A stretch of 64,000 nucleotides of DNA. It comes from Chelydra serpentina (taxonomy: Eukaryota > Chordata > Testudines > Chelydridae). Position numbers and translations under genes: made by a program. Of this stretch, positions 51,691-62,483 are shown piece by piece. Positions within the stretch are counted from its first letter, which is position 1. Each line of letters opens with the position of its first letter. Below the pieces are notes generated by a model that did no database searches, was not told the DNA's origin, and was given only the letters and a program-made list of their open reading frames with translations. Location of the stretch: contig JBAIAC010000154.1 of NCBI GenBank assembly GCA_037349315.1, positions 1,302,001 to 1,366,000 of the forward strand. Direction: 5' to 3'.

Positions 51691-51763
51691 CACCTGACCA
51701 GGGACTTGAACCCTGGACCTTCAGATTAAAAGTCTGACGCTCAACCCACTGAGCTAGCCAGGC
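51691..51763 (-). tRNA. tRNA-Lys (TTT)
   Basis: 73 nt, minus strand. Acceptor GCCTGGC/GTCAGGT paired with wobbles, anticodon loop ACTTTTAAT with TTT (AAA codons), T arm CAGGG-TTCAAGT-CCCTG. A and B boxes canonical. The D loop reads CAGTGGGTTGAGC, slightly unusual. Paired with the Gln relic 310 bp away in the same order as the other modules. Confidence 0.88.
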
Positions 51764-51966
51764 TCACAGCTGAAAAGGGCAAGTTTAGTGCAGAAGAGAA
51801 ACTAGTCAAGAAAAAGAGGGCAGGAAACAATACAGAAAACCTGCTACTCTGGCTCCTTTAGCAGCCCTAGCCCCAGCCTGCTCCTCCATCTGGCGCCCAG
51901 AGAGCTTCTTCTTTTTCTAGTTAAATCTCAGATCCAGGAGAAAACACCATTCGACAAAGAAAAACG

Positions 51967-52165
51967 AAAACTCCCTGTCTGTCAGGGCTGTTAAGCACTG
52001 GAGTGAATTCCCCAGGGCGGTTGTGGAATCTCTGTCAGGGGAGGTTTTTAAGAGCAGGTTCGACAAACACCTGTCAGGGATGGTCTAGATTATACTTATG
52101 AGTGCAGGGGCTGGACTGGATGACCTCTCAAGGTCCCTTACAGTCCTATGATTCTATGATTCTGC
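51967..52165 (+). mobile_element. CR1 LINE 3' end
   Basis: Frame includes KHWSEFPRAVVESLSGEVF-like wording and the tail GGACTGGATGACCTCTCAAGG, ending in ATTCTATGATTCT. Confidence 0.85.
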
Positions 52166-53358
52166 ATATTGGAGGTTATGGGCCGGGGGTGGTTAAATCC
52201 CCCCCTCCCCCCGGCCTCATCTGATCAGATCCACGGTCCCATTAAGCCTTGTATTTCTCCTCCCCCAGCAGACATCCTGTCTGTGGGAGTGGCCAAAGCC
52301 GGAAATAGTAAAGGAAACTCTAACCCCTTCCCCACTGACTGCACAATGATTCTTTCCATACGTTATTACATGGGAACAGTCCCTCCTGAGCCCCCAGCCA
52401 CAGAGCAGTTTGAGACATGAAGCGTGATGGTTAGCCCTGCCCTTTAATCCCCCTGCAGATACCCCATCCAAGAGTGGGTGCCCCAGTTGTGCCAGACTCT
52501 GCGGAAACCCCGACCAAGGATGGGGGCCCTGATTCTGCAGGTGTTGTACAACTCATAGTGAGAGAGAGAGTCCTTGATGCCAAGAGCTCACAGGCAAAAT
52601 AGATGAAGTGTGGGAGGATGGTTCCCATTTTACAGATGGGGAAACTGAGGCTAAAAAGATGTGCTGTCATTTGTCCATGTTTGCACAGAGAATAATGGGG
52701 CCAAACTTGCAACTGAATCCAAATTTTCTGAGTCACAGCCTGGCCCTTAATCACAAGCCAAGCATTGTCGATTGCATGGCAGTGGCCTCCATGGGAAGTT
52801 GCACAATCTCCTTCATTGGAGGATTTGAAGAAGGGGTTATGCAAATACCTGTCGGGGATGACCTAGGGATACTTGGTGCTGACTCTCAGGGTCCCTCCCT
52901 GCCCTATCTCTCTACACGCTTCTGTTGTGTGGTTTTGTGCTGTGTCATTGTTCCACACTTATCTGTTTTGCATAGTGTCACTCTCTGCGCTGCCACACAC
53001 ACTGCAGTGGAGAAGCAGCTGGCAATCTAGTAGGCTGCCCATGGAACAATGGGACAGAGAAACCTGCATCATGTGATGCTGCACCGGCCCATGAGCCATT
53101 GCAAACCCCTCCCAAAGCCCCCTGCAGCCAGTTGCACAGTGCAATAGCTACCCACAATGCACTGCTCTTTGGGGCGACGCAAGAGTTGCTAGAGTTGATG
53201 CGCTCTGCTGACACAAGGAGCAGAGTGTTTAATTGAAACACTTCAACTAAAGCAGCGTAACTCTGTAGTGTGGACACAGCCTGAGAGTGAGACAAGACCA
53301 AGCTCCCCTTGACACCAAGGATGCTCAGGGACTGAAACTAAAGAACCCCAAGTTCCTC
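52166..53358. other. Ser-module flank, copy 3
   Basis: 52380-53358 is colinear with 26775-27756. Holds a minus-strand MIR at about 52590-52765 (CCCATTTTACAGATGGGG). No gene. Confidence 0.5.
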
Positions 53359-53440
53359 CGTAGTTGACAGGATTCGAACCTGTGCAGGGAAACCCCAATG
53401 GATTTCTAGTCCATCGCCTTAACCACTCGGCCACAACTAC
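53359..53440 (-). tRNA. tRNA-Ser (AGA), second copy
   Basis: 82 nt, minus strand. Acceptor GTAGTTG/CAACTAC, loop ACTAGAAAT (AGA), B box GGTTCGAATCC canonical, so better preserved than 12546. Flanks colinear with the CGA gene at 27757. Confidence 0.93.
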
Positions 53441-54238
53441 TTGCTTCGAAGAGTTTTCTCACTACACTCTAGTTCTGTTCTCACTGAGTGATCGTTTCCT
53501 ATTGTTTCCTCAGACCAGCTTCCACAACACACTCACTGCCGTGCCATTGTGTAAGTGTGTCCATGGCTGAACAGCAAGAATTCCTGCTCATTTCCCTGCT
53601 GGCTGGAGCATGATGAGAGTGTGTTTGTGGATAACGACGCTGCTGTAGATTGTTGTCCTTTTCCTGCCTCGACAATTCAGACAGTCGCTTTCCCGTCATA
53701 TCCCCAGTACATCAGTGATTGCAATAGCAGGGGGCAGGTTTTCTCTGGGGCACTGAGCATTGCCAGGGGGTTGGTGGCTCCTTTCTTTTCTCACCCTGGA
53801 GTGAACTCAGCTTTTTATTCCATCCTTGATGTTTCACGGAATAACAAAAGCAGCATGAAGAAAGAGGAGAGCGAATATCTCACTGTCAGGGATGAAGGTC
53901 CCACGTCCCCTCTGTCTGACCATTGCAGGAGAGAAGGTTTGAATGGAATTGAATGCCCTGGCTCCGACAAGAGACACAGAAAGATTTTACTGTTCATGGA
54001 TCTGTGCAAAGGAAATTATTTGGGGGAGATTGTTTGGGGGAGATTAACAGGTGTTACCTTTTGAGATAAAATTCAAGACCTACAGAATTCTTTTAGAAAT
54101 CTGGGACTTAGACATATTTTATTTAACGCAAGGGAGTCCTGAGTAGGTTTGTGTTTGCAGGAAGCAACTTGGCTTGGTCTCTCTTTGTACCAAAAGGGAG
54201 ATGGTTGCTTCTAAAGGAAGGAGAAGATTAAATGCACA
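53441..54238. other. Duplicated spacer, no gene seen
   Basis: Colinear with 27839-28792 but lacks the CR1 inserted there at 28388; the 53555-54064 open frame has no protein family and is not conserved in the paralogue. Confidence 0.45.
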
Positions 54239-54320
54239 CGATGAGGATGGGATTCGAACCCATGCGTGCAAAGCACAATGGATTAGCAGTCCATCACCTT
54301 AACCACTCGGCCACCTCATC
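54239..54320 (-). tRNA. tRNA-Ser (GCT)
   Basis: 82 nt, minus strand. Acceptor GATGAGG/CCTCATC perfect, discriminator G, loop ACTGCTAAT with GCT (AGC/AGU codons), variable arm TGTGCTTTGCAC-like hairpin, B box GGTTCGAATCC. The duplicate at 28793 is broken, so this is the working copy of the pair. Confidence 0.94.
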
Positions 54321-55683
54321 TGAGTTGTCAAGTAAAGGACAGGAGCAGAAATCAAAGGCCAGCAGAGATAGGGACAATCAGGAGTTTTTAAATACTAAGT
54401 GTAAGCTGGGTCTGGATGAGCTCCCCCCCTCACATTGAGTGATGAGCTGGGGAAAGACTTCAGGACCAGACCGTGTTTGCACAGACACCCCTACTCGGCC
54501 TGGGTGTGCAGCATGATGGGGCCGCTTTGCCAAAGGGACCAGTTCGGGCTGGTGTTGGGTTACAAATCACTGTAGCATTGAGTGGAATGAAAAGTTATTC
54601 TCCTTCCTGTCCAAGTGAAGGGTGGCAGAACATACCGAGTCCGTCCTGATGGAGGGGCGAGGTGGGTGAGAAATACCTTTTATTGGACTGCATAGAAGCG
54701 ATTGAGGACGTCACCCTAATCCAGTGATCCCCAAACTTTTCACATTGTGCCCTCTTATCCGTGTCTGCGGCACCTCGTAAGCCGTGGTCGAGAACCGGGG
54801 CTGGGAGCAGGGCCATGGCTTCCTAGGGAGAGGGGAGTGGACAGGGGTAAGGGGAACGAGGCTGGGCCAGGAGCCAGGGCCCAGGCTGAGGGCATGTGGC
54901 CACCGCCAGAGCAAGTGTCCGACCAGTGGCATCCCTGCACCCCAGCCAGGGCCTGGGCCATGTGAGGGGGAGACTGTGAACGTCCCGTCTGTCCCAGAGA
55001 CGCTGTTTGCGATATCCCTGAGCCACAGAACGAGGTGACGTATTTCCCTTGAACCGTTCCCATTTTCCTTATGGTTTAAATCGATTGCTCTTTAATCCAT
55101 TGGATTTTCTTGAAGCACATGCAACGATCCGTGGGTCAGGGCAGCATCCAGAGAGGAGAGAGAACCCCAGAGTGGGGACACCCCAGCCCCTGTACTAAGA
55201 GACCACAACAAGACTGGGGGTCGAGCCCCTCAGGTGTCCTGGGCCCAGCCTTGTCGGGGTTACGAGGACTCTGCCACACACGAGAGTAGACAGAGAGTCC
55301 TCAAGGTCAGGCTGCCTCTGGGTGAGGGAGTGGGAGTCGGGACTCAGGGCCTTTCTCTAGCCCATTCCACCGGGGTCGTGGATAAGCCAGGAAAGTTTGC
55401 TGCACTAGCAGGACCATAACCCCCTTTACACTGGCACTCTGTCTTCATCGCTTCTCTCCCTCTCTCCCCTTGGGTCTCTCAGCACCTGGCCCCCCAGCGC
55501 TTCCTGCCAGCCCCAGACTGCGCTGTCTGGGCCTTCTCCTGTGGGTGTGAGCCTCTCTCCTGACTCCTAAGGACTCAGCAGGAGCAAGGGGCCTGTCCAG
55601 GGCTTCTGGGAACCCGGGGGTGGCTCTGGACACCACCAGGAGTCATTTGGCTCCCGGCACACAAGGGAACTTAAAAAGCTGAG
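54321..55683. other. Duplicated spacer, no gene seen
   Basis: Colinear with 28874-30246, including the hAT-like phrase at 54718 (CAGTGATCCCCAAACTTTT). Confidence 0.45.
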
Positions 55684-55748
55684 AGCCCAGACATGGGGCT
55701 TGAACCCCCGACTAAGAACTTGATCCTTTACTGACTGAAATAGCCTAG
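55684..55748 (-). pseudogene. tRNA-Lys-like pseudogene, copy 3
   Basis: Minus strand, about 65 nt; as 14091 and 30247 but more decayed (5' end ACTAGGCTATTTCAGT). Confidence 0.55.
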
Positions 55749-56123
55749 TTTAGTGAGTGTAGCCACCTGCTGTAAACACAAGAGGAAGCAGGCAGGTAAA
55801 AGCAACACAAAAAAAGTCCCAGGACCCTTCCTCTTTTTCTCCATGGCCACAGCCCATCAGCAGGATTCCTCCTGCTCCTCCCTCCTGTGCCCCAGTGCCA
55901 CTAAATCTCCGCACCTAGACACTCGGTTTGTCCTTGCGCCCCAATCCCCCATGCTTAAGCCTCCCGACCAAATCCTGCCCCTGGCTTCATGGAACTAAAT
56001 CTCACATCTCGCTGGAAACTCGACTCCTTGTGCCCAGTGTGTCTCTGCCCCCTCCGTAGATGACCCAAGAAACACAGTGTCAGTCTTTTCTAAAGAAGTG
56101 GATTGGAGAAACATTTCCCATGT

Positions 56124-56196
56124 GACCGCGTGGCCTAATGGATCAGGCGTCTGACTTCGGATCAGAAGATTGAGGGTTCGAGTCCCTTCGCGGTTG
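56124..56196 (+). tRNA. tRNA-Arg (TCG)
   Basis: 73 nt. Acceptor GACCGCG/CGCGGTT, D arm GGCCTAATGGATCAGGC with G18-G19, anticodon arm TCTGA-CTTCGGA-TCAGA (TCG, reading CGA), T arm GAGGG-TTCGAGT-CCCTT, B box canonical. A T4 terminator lies at 56199-56202. This is the intact duplicate of the TCA variant at 30685. Confidence 0.95.
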
Positions 56197-56298
56197 TATT
56201 TTGTGCACTTTCCGCTTTGTCCTGAACGTCCGGCTTTCTTCAGGGCTGGAGTCTCTTCTTGGCCACTGTGGCTTCACCTACAGCCCCAGCAAGGAGGT

Positions 56299-56469
56299 TG
56301 TCAGGGTTCCCTCCGATCGCTGGGGTACAGTCATGGGCACCTGCATGAAAGACCCCAGAAGCTTATTTTTACCAGCTTAGGATAAAAACTTCCCCAAGGC
56401 ACAAATCCCTTTTGTCCTTGAACGGTACGCTGCCACCACCAAGTGATTTAAACAAACATTCAGGGAGGG
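56299..56469 (-). mobile_element. Gypsy LTR fragment, antisense (duplicate of 30860)
   Basis: TGTCAGGGTTCCCTCC start, same extent as at 30860, again cut by the following LTR. Confidence 0.7.
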
Positions 56470-57050
56470 TGTAACGAAGTGGGACTGTTCCTAATGTTTC
56501 CTCTGAATACTGTGTGGGTGCCTCAGTTTCCCCTCTGCATTTCTTAAGTCTCTAGGTGGTGGAATAAGTCTCTAGGTGTGATTGTTGCAAAGCCCTAGAG
56601 GGCCAGTGTGATGACACAGAATGGCCGACACCCTGTCTCCTGGCAACTGCTGGCCTGGGCCCCTTCCATGCAAAGGTGCCGGCTGAAGGGGTTGGGGAAC
56701 AAAGGGATCAGGGACCTCCTGGCCCAGGAAGGAGACAAAGGCAGAGGTGGGGCTGGAGAGTTTGGAGCTGGCTGGGCACATGGAGGGAGGTACAGATGGG
56801 CTCTGGCCTCCCCACGCCCCAAGATGGACCTGACTGAGGGGTCCTGTTCTCTGTACCTACAAGCTCTGGTTTAGAGTCCGCCTGTGCGGACTTGCTGCGG
56901 TGAAGAAGGGGATGCTGAACGCTCCGGGTCAGACCCAGGAAGGTGGAAGCTGGGGAAGCTTCTTGCCCTGGAGACAGTCGGCTCAGAGAGGAGGCTCCTC
57001 CAGAGTCCTGACTGGCTTCGTAGGGAGCAGTTCCAGAGCATCGCCCGACA
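56470..57050 (+). mobile_element. Solo LTR, copy in the 52-63 kb block
   Basis: TGTAACGAAGTGGG start, ATCGCCCGACA end. Lacks the TCTAATAAACC part present in the other copies (deletion at about 56876), so it has no poly(A) signal. Confidence 0.7.
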
Positions 57051-57132
57051 GGGGCATCGACAGAGCAGTTACTGGGGAGCTCGGGGCTGGGATAGAGGGG
57101 GCTGCGGGTCGGGAGTGAGGGGCACCGGCAGA
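57051..57132 (+). repeat. Single 68-bp unit (unexpanded)
   Basis: One unit, GGGGCATCGACAGAGCAG to GGGAGTGA, then GGGGCACCGGCAGATGTTATAC as at the far end of the big array (33625). This shows the pre-expansion state. Confidence 0.88.
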
Positions 57133-58515
57133 TGTTATACAGACAAAGCTACAGGGGACAAAACACAATTACACGTTTAACAATTTGATCTAGAACCACT
57201 AGCTAATCTCTCTCTCTCTCTCGGGTTCTACTCCTGGCTGTGGGAGGAACGGGGGGTCTAGTGGATTGGGGGGTGGGGGCGAGGGGTCAAAAAGGAAACA
57301 TCTCCCTTTGTCAGCTTCAAAGCACATTGACCAAGAACCTGGCTTCTCGTTCGCCATCGTGTGGCCATTTCATTTCACTTCGTATTGTTAGCAGGTTTGG
57401 GCTCCTCACACAGAACCGTTATTTCCTGGGGGGAGACGGAGCAGTAGAAGCCGCATTGATTTAATCCTCCGAAAAACAGCTACGGGTTAAACTATTCCCC
57501 AGACAGCTCAGTCCCAGCCGCCCTCCCTCGCTGCTGCCCGTGACGCTCGGTTCTCCCCACAGCCCCAAGAACTGCTGGGCGCAAGTCCTGGGCCCGACTT
57601 GCAGTGAATGTGGGGGTGACTCTGCCTGCCCAGACTGGTCAGTAGAAAGATTCAGACCCACACTCTGTCTGGGGGAGGAGATACACACGTGTTGTGTGAT
57701 TGGTTTTCTCCTTTTAAATGTACTGGATCATTTCCATGGCAAAACTATTTGTACGAGCCCATGAAAAAAAGAAGAACCCATGAGGATACCCCTGGGGGAG
57801 AGGGGGTGTCTGAGAGCCGGGGGAGAGATGGAGATTTTCATGAAACAGGGACAGGCCAAAGCAGGGCCTTTAGCTGGAGCAAAGGGGGAGGTTTTTTGTG
57901 CAGTTCCATTTTAACCAGCCTCACATCCCGTAGTCCCTACTGCCCCACCCTGCCCCATGTTTGGGGGGCTCTGGGCTCGGGCAGGGGTTTGAGGTGCAGA
58001 AGGGGGTCAGGGCTCTGGGCTGGGAGTGCAGGCTCTGGTGTGGGGCCAGGTATGAGGATCTTGGGGTGCAGGAAAGGGCTCCTTGATTGGGGGGGCTCAA
58101 GTCTGGGGCAGGGGATTGGGGCACGCGGTTGGGGTGTGGGGTTACCTCGGGCGGCTCTTGGTCAGAGGCACAATGGGGGGCTAAGGCAGGTTTCCTGCCT
58201 ATCCTGGCTCTGCAAACCCTGCTGCATCCTGGAAGTGAGAAGTAGCACGTCCGACTCCTAGGCAATCTACACCGGGGTTAGCCTGATATAACTGTATTGC
58301 TCAAGGGGAGGGGGACATTTTTAACCCCTGAGTAATGTAGTTACACCCACCTAATTCTGTACCCTAGACCTGTTCAAAGAATCACACACTGTGGGAGTAA
58401 AACTTCACCTGCTCCTCTGCTTTGCAGAATCCAAACACAAGCAAAGTGTGTCAGGCCCCAGTGGGGTCTGGGGAGGAGTCAGGTGTGGGCAGACACCCTA
58501 CGCTAGCAAGAGGCA
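57133..58515 (+). other. Cassette Y copy 3 and Thr upstream flank
   Basis: 57490-57930 is cassette Y; 57205-57221 a CT run; 57930-58160 G-rich phrases; 58380-58510 the Thr flank. 57222-57460 is not in the 33.6 kb copy. No gene. Confidence 0.5.
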
Positions 58516-58589
58516 GGCACCATGGCTTAGCTGGTTAAAGCACCTGTTTTGTAAACAGGAGATCCTGGGTTCAACTCCCAGTGGTGCCT
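58516..58589 (+). tRNA. tRNA-Thr (TGT), second intact copy
   Basis: 74 nt, same body as 10826 with loop TTTGTAA (TGT). All stems pair. B box GGTTCAACTCC. Duplicate of the CGT gene at 34772. Confidence 0.93.
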
Positions 58590-59098
58590 TGGTGCATGGC
58601 TTCTGGGGCACCTCGTAATGGCCACTATCAGAAAAAAAGATACAGAGCTTCAGTCTAGCCCAGTGTGGTTTTTCTTATGGTTTAAATTACACTCCCAGGC
58701 ACTGATAATAGAGTTAAGAGCTGATAGGTCCGTGTTCCAGTCCCCTGGCAAATTACCCCTCCCTCTGGGACCGGGGCAGGTCTGACTCACACCAAATGGC
58801 TTCTTGTGGCTGCCAGAATCTGTGGGCGGCTCATTCAGTTTACGCCGAGGGTGGAGTCCTGCTTTGTGCAGCGTGTCTGAGACTGAAAATCCTAAACCAC
58901 CCTTTGAAATAACGAATGCAGCAGGACGTGTTATGGTCCCTGCCCCAAACCAGACAGATCAATGGAGAGCGGAGTTCAAGGCCGGCAAGAATTCATCTGG
59001 CCTCCTGGGCCTCTCGCAGTGACGTCCTTCTTGTGTGCCGGGACTGACAGAAACATCCCAGACAGAGAAGCAGCAGCCCAAAAAGGTCCCCTGTAGGT
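58590..59098. other. Duplicated spacer, no gene seen
   Basis: Colinear with 34846-35382. Confidence 0.4.
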
Positions 59099-59171
59099 GC
59101 TGAAGTAGCTCAGTCAGGCGAGCATTAGACTGAGGATCTATAGGTCTTTAGTTCACCCCCAGGCTTTAGCC
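59099..59171 (+). pseudogene. tRNA-Phe-derived pseudogene, loop GAG
   Basis: 73 nt. D arm TAGCTCAGTCAGGCGAGC and loop CTGAGGA (GAG in place of GAA). Acceptor GCTGAAG/CTTTAGC pairs, T stem (TTTAG/CCAGG) does not. Confidence 0.62.
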
Positions 59172-59490
59172 TGCTCTGTGGGCGCAGGGCTGGGCTGTTT
59201 TCTGGAAGCGCAGCAGTGGCTTTACCTGCCACGAGTCCCTTATTTCACACTCCCCAGCAGGGAAAAGCAGCGTGGGCTGGTGTGCCCAGTGGGCCCATGT
59301 GAGCTTTCTGTCTTCTCTTGCTCTTTCTCAGCGAGGGGAAGGAAAGAAGCTCTCCTTCAAGCTGGCGTCACAAGGGTGAGGTAAGGATGACTTCCTGAGC
59401 GCCGGCTCCAGATGTTTGCTCTACCAGCCGACCCATCGAAGAGCTGCCACCACTTTCTCCAGCTTCGCCACCCGGAATGAGAGGTGAGCT

Positions 59491-60704
59491 ATGCACTCTG
59501 AGTGAGACGCTGTGTGCATTACCCCACGTGGCCACCCGGTGTCACTGTTGCTCTCTGAGAGAGACGCTGTGTGCATTACCCCACGTGGCCACCCGGTGTC
59601 ACTGTTGCTCTCTGAGAGATGCTGTGTGCATTACCCCACGTGTCCACCCAGTGTCACTGTTGCTCTCTGAGAGATGCTGTGTGCATTACCCCACGTGGCC
59701 ACCCAGTGTCACTGTTGCTCTCTGAGAGATGCTGTGTGCATTACCCCACGTGGCCACTCGGTGTCACTGTTGCTCTCTGAGAGAGACGCTGTGTGCATTA
59801 CCCCACGTGGCCACCCGGTGTCACTGTTGCTCTCTGAGAGAGACGCTGTGTGCGTTACCGCACGTGGCCACCCGGTGTCACTGTTGCTCTCTCAGAGAGA
59901 CGCTGTGTGCATTACCCCACGTGGCCACCCGGTGTCACTGTTGCTCTCTGAGAGAGACGCTGTGTGCATTACCCCACGTGGCCACCCGGTGTCACTGTCG
60001 CTCTCTGGGAGAGATGCTGTGTGCATTACCCCACGTGGCCACCCAGTGTCACTGTTGCTCTCTGAGAGATGCTGTGTGCATTACCCCACAGGCCACCCGG
60101 TGTCACTGTTGCTCTCTGAGAGATGCTGTGTGCATTACCCCACGTGGCCACCCGGTGTCACTGTCGCTCTCTGAGAGAGACGCTGTGTGCATTACCCCAC
60201 GTGGCCACCCGGGGTCACTGTTGCTCTCTGAGAGAGACGCTGTGTGCGTTACCCCACGTGGCCACCTGGTGTCACTGTTGCTCTCTGAGAGAGAGGCTGT
60301 GTGCATTACCCCACGTGGCCACCCAGTGTCACTGTTGCTCTCTGAGAGAGACGCTGTGTGCGTTACCCCACGTGGCCACCTGGTGTCACTGTTGCTCTCT
60401 GAGAGATGCTGTGTGCATTACCCCACGTGGCCACACGGTGTCACTGTTGCTCTCTGAGAGAGACGCTGTGTGCATTACCCCACGTGGCCACCTGGTGTCA
60501 CTGTTGCTCTCTGAGAGATGCTGTGTGCATTACCCCACGTGGCCACCCGGTGTCCCTGTTGCCCTCTGAGAGAGACGCTGTGTGCATTACCCCACGTGGC
60601 CACCCAGTGTCACTGTTGCTCTCTGAGAGAGACGCTGTGTGCATTACCCCACGTGGCCACCCAGTGTCACTGTTGCTCTCTCAGAGAGATGCTGTGTGCA
60701 TTAC
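59491..60704 (+). repeat. 57-bp minisatellite array, copy 3 (about 21 units)
   Basis: Same unit as 35770-38118, with more 55-bp short units, so the reading frame changes often. Ends at CATTACCCCCATGGAGAGC. Frames of up to 242 codons are artefacts. Confidence 0.96.
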
Positions 60705-61534
60705 CCCCATGGAGAGCATGGGGGCGATAGGACAGGCTGTGGGGAGGAGCTGAGATGGGGCGGGGTCAGCTGGCCTGTGGTGTCAGGTGAAACAGCAAGG
60801 AAATGGGGCACACATGGAATTGGCTGCCTGAGTCTGCAGAGAGCCTGAACCCGTTGCTCCCTGGGGCCTGCCCCGCCCTGGATGAGAGACCCCCAGCCCC
60901 AGCCCCTTGCAGATACGCACGATGCCCTCGGGGTGGCCGGTCCGAGGAAGCAATGGACCTGGCGCTGTGCAGCAGACCTGGCCGCGTGCCTCAGTTTCCC
61001 CTCTGTGTTACTCAAGCGCCATGTGGGGGGGGAGCGATGGGTTTCTGACCCGTCTGGTCGCCCAGGCTCTGGTCTACGCCACGTTCCCGCTGACTCAGGA
61101 CCCAGCCCCACTGGCTGAGAGTAGCTGGTGATGGTGGAGTCAGGCTGCAGAGCCCTTGGGGGGGGGCGCGTGTGAGGCTTCCCTGAGTGTCCCTCCTGCG
61201 GGCGGCACCGTGGGCCTGCCCTCGGGGCTGGCTCCGCCCCCTGAGCCCTGTGGGAGGAGCCAGGCTCCCTTCTGCCCCTGGGGCGTAGTCGTGGACTCTG
61301 CGATGCAGCTCACTCGTCCCTGGAATGGAGCCCCCCTCCCCCGGGTGCTGTGCCCGACCCTTCCCCTCTCAGATAGGGAGGTTGGGGGGACACACCCCCG
61401 GCTGGTGGGCAAAGGAGAGGAAGGGGAGATCGTTAGCCCATGTGGGCTGCACATGGGGGGTAAACGAACCCTTCCTGACCCCACGGCAGGTGGCCCTGAA
61501 GCATGAGAGTGGAGGGGAGCCCGGCAGCGCCAGA
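60705..61534. other. Spacer, no gene seen
   Basis: G- and C-rich sequence with GCCTCAGTTTCCCCTCTG and a following CTGACTCAGG, like the edge of the LTR family at 56470. No Val relic is found behind this array, unlike at 38145. Confidence 0.35.
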
Positions 61535-61856
61535 CAGCTCTAGGAGGGGAGTGGGGGCTGGTGGGTTAGAGCAGGGGGGGTTTGGGAGCCAGGACTCCTG
61601 GGTTCTCTCCTGGCTCTGGGAGGGGAGTGGGGGCTGGTGGGTTAGAGCAGGGAGGGCTGGGAGGCAGGACTCCTGGGTTCTCTCCATAGCTCTGGGAGGG
61701 GAGTGGGGGCTGGGGGGTTAGAGGAGGGGGGAGCTGGGAGTCAGGACTCCTGGGTTCTCTCGTGGCTCTGGGAGGAGAGTGGGGGTTAGATAAAATGGGG
61801 CTGGGAGCCAGAACTCCTGGGTTCTCTTCCCGGCTCTAGGAGGGAAGTGGGGGCTG
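61535..61856 (+). repeat. Minisatellite, about 75 bp, four units
   Basis: Units begin CTCTGGGAGGGGAGTGGGGG near 61540, 61614, 61690, 61765 and 61835 and contain AGGACTCCTGGGTTCTCTC. Confidence 0.88.
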
Positions 61857-62010
61857 TCCAGCGAGGTGCTCCCCTTTTTCCCACTGGGATAACCCCAACC
61901 CCTGCAGGACAGAGGGTGGGGAAATGAGCTGAGAAAGCGTGCGGGAGAAAGCTGTTGTTTCCTGCCCTCTTTTTCTTCGCTAGTTTCTAGTCCCCAAAAA
62001 TCTTGCTCTT

Positions 62011-62083
62011 TCCTGGCGAGCTCAGTTGGTCGAGCATCAGAATTTTAATCTGAGGGTCCAGTGTTCAAGTCCCTGGTGAAGTG
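62011..62083 (+). tRNA. tRNA-Lys (TTT), imperfect
   Basis: 73 nt, counterpart of 39950. Loop AATTTTAA keeps TTT with A at 32; anticodon stem TCAGA/TCTGA perfect. Acceptor TCCTGGC/GTGAAGT has T-T and C-A mismatches, T stem CAGTG/CCCTG has a G-C shift, and U8 is G. Doubtful function. Confidence 0.65.
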
Positions 62084-62443
62084 TGGGGAAGATCATTTCC
62101 CCCTGCGGTGTCCCCTGAGAGCGTCAGGAGTCAGCTCTTCAGTACCCTCCTTGATGTTACTCGTTTCTTTTCAGGACTTGGGCTTTCCTAGGAAGGGCCA
62201 TTTACTGCCTGGGACTGAAGGGCATCATCCCAAGTGCCATTTACTGCCTGGGACGTCCTCACATGCCCCCTGGCCTCACAGTCTGGAGGAAGAAAGGCTT
62301 CTGGGGCTACAGCAAACCGCTGCCTGCCGACTTGTTGAGCAAATGCAGGGCTGGCCAGAGAGGCCTTGAGCAAGGGAGGCAAATTAGTCTCCGCCCAGGC
62401 GCTTCTACACCGGAAGTCAAAAGGACACAGCCTGCTTTCCACT

Positions 62444-62483
62444 GGTCCCACGGTGTAAGGGCAGCACTCAGGGCTCTGAATCT
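62444..62483 (+). pseudogene. tRNA-Gln pseudogene, 3' half deleted
   Basis: Starts GGTCCCACGGTGTAAGGGCA and runs through the loop (CTCTGAA), then jumps at TCTG/TTCCAAGGC to the downstream sequence that in the 40.3 kb copy lies after the gene. Confidence 0.78.
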
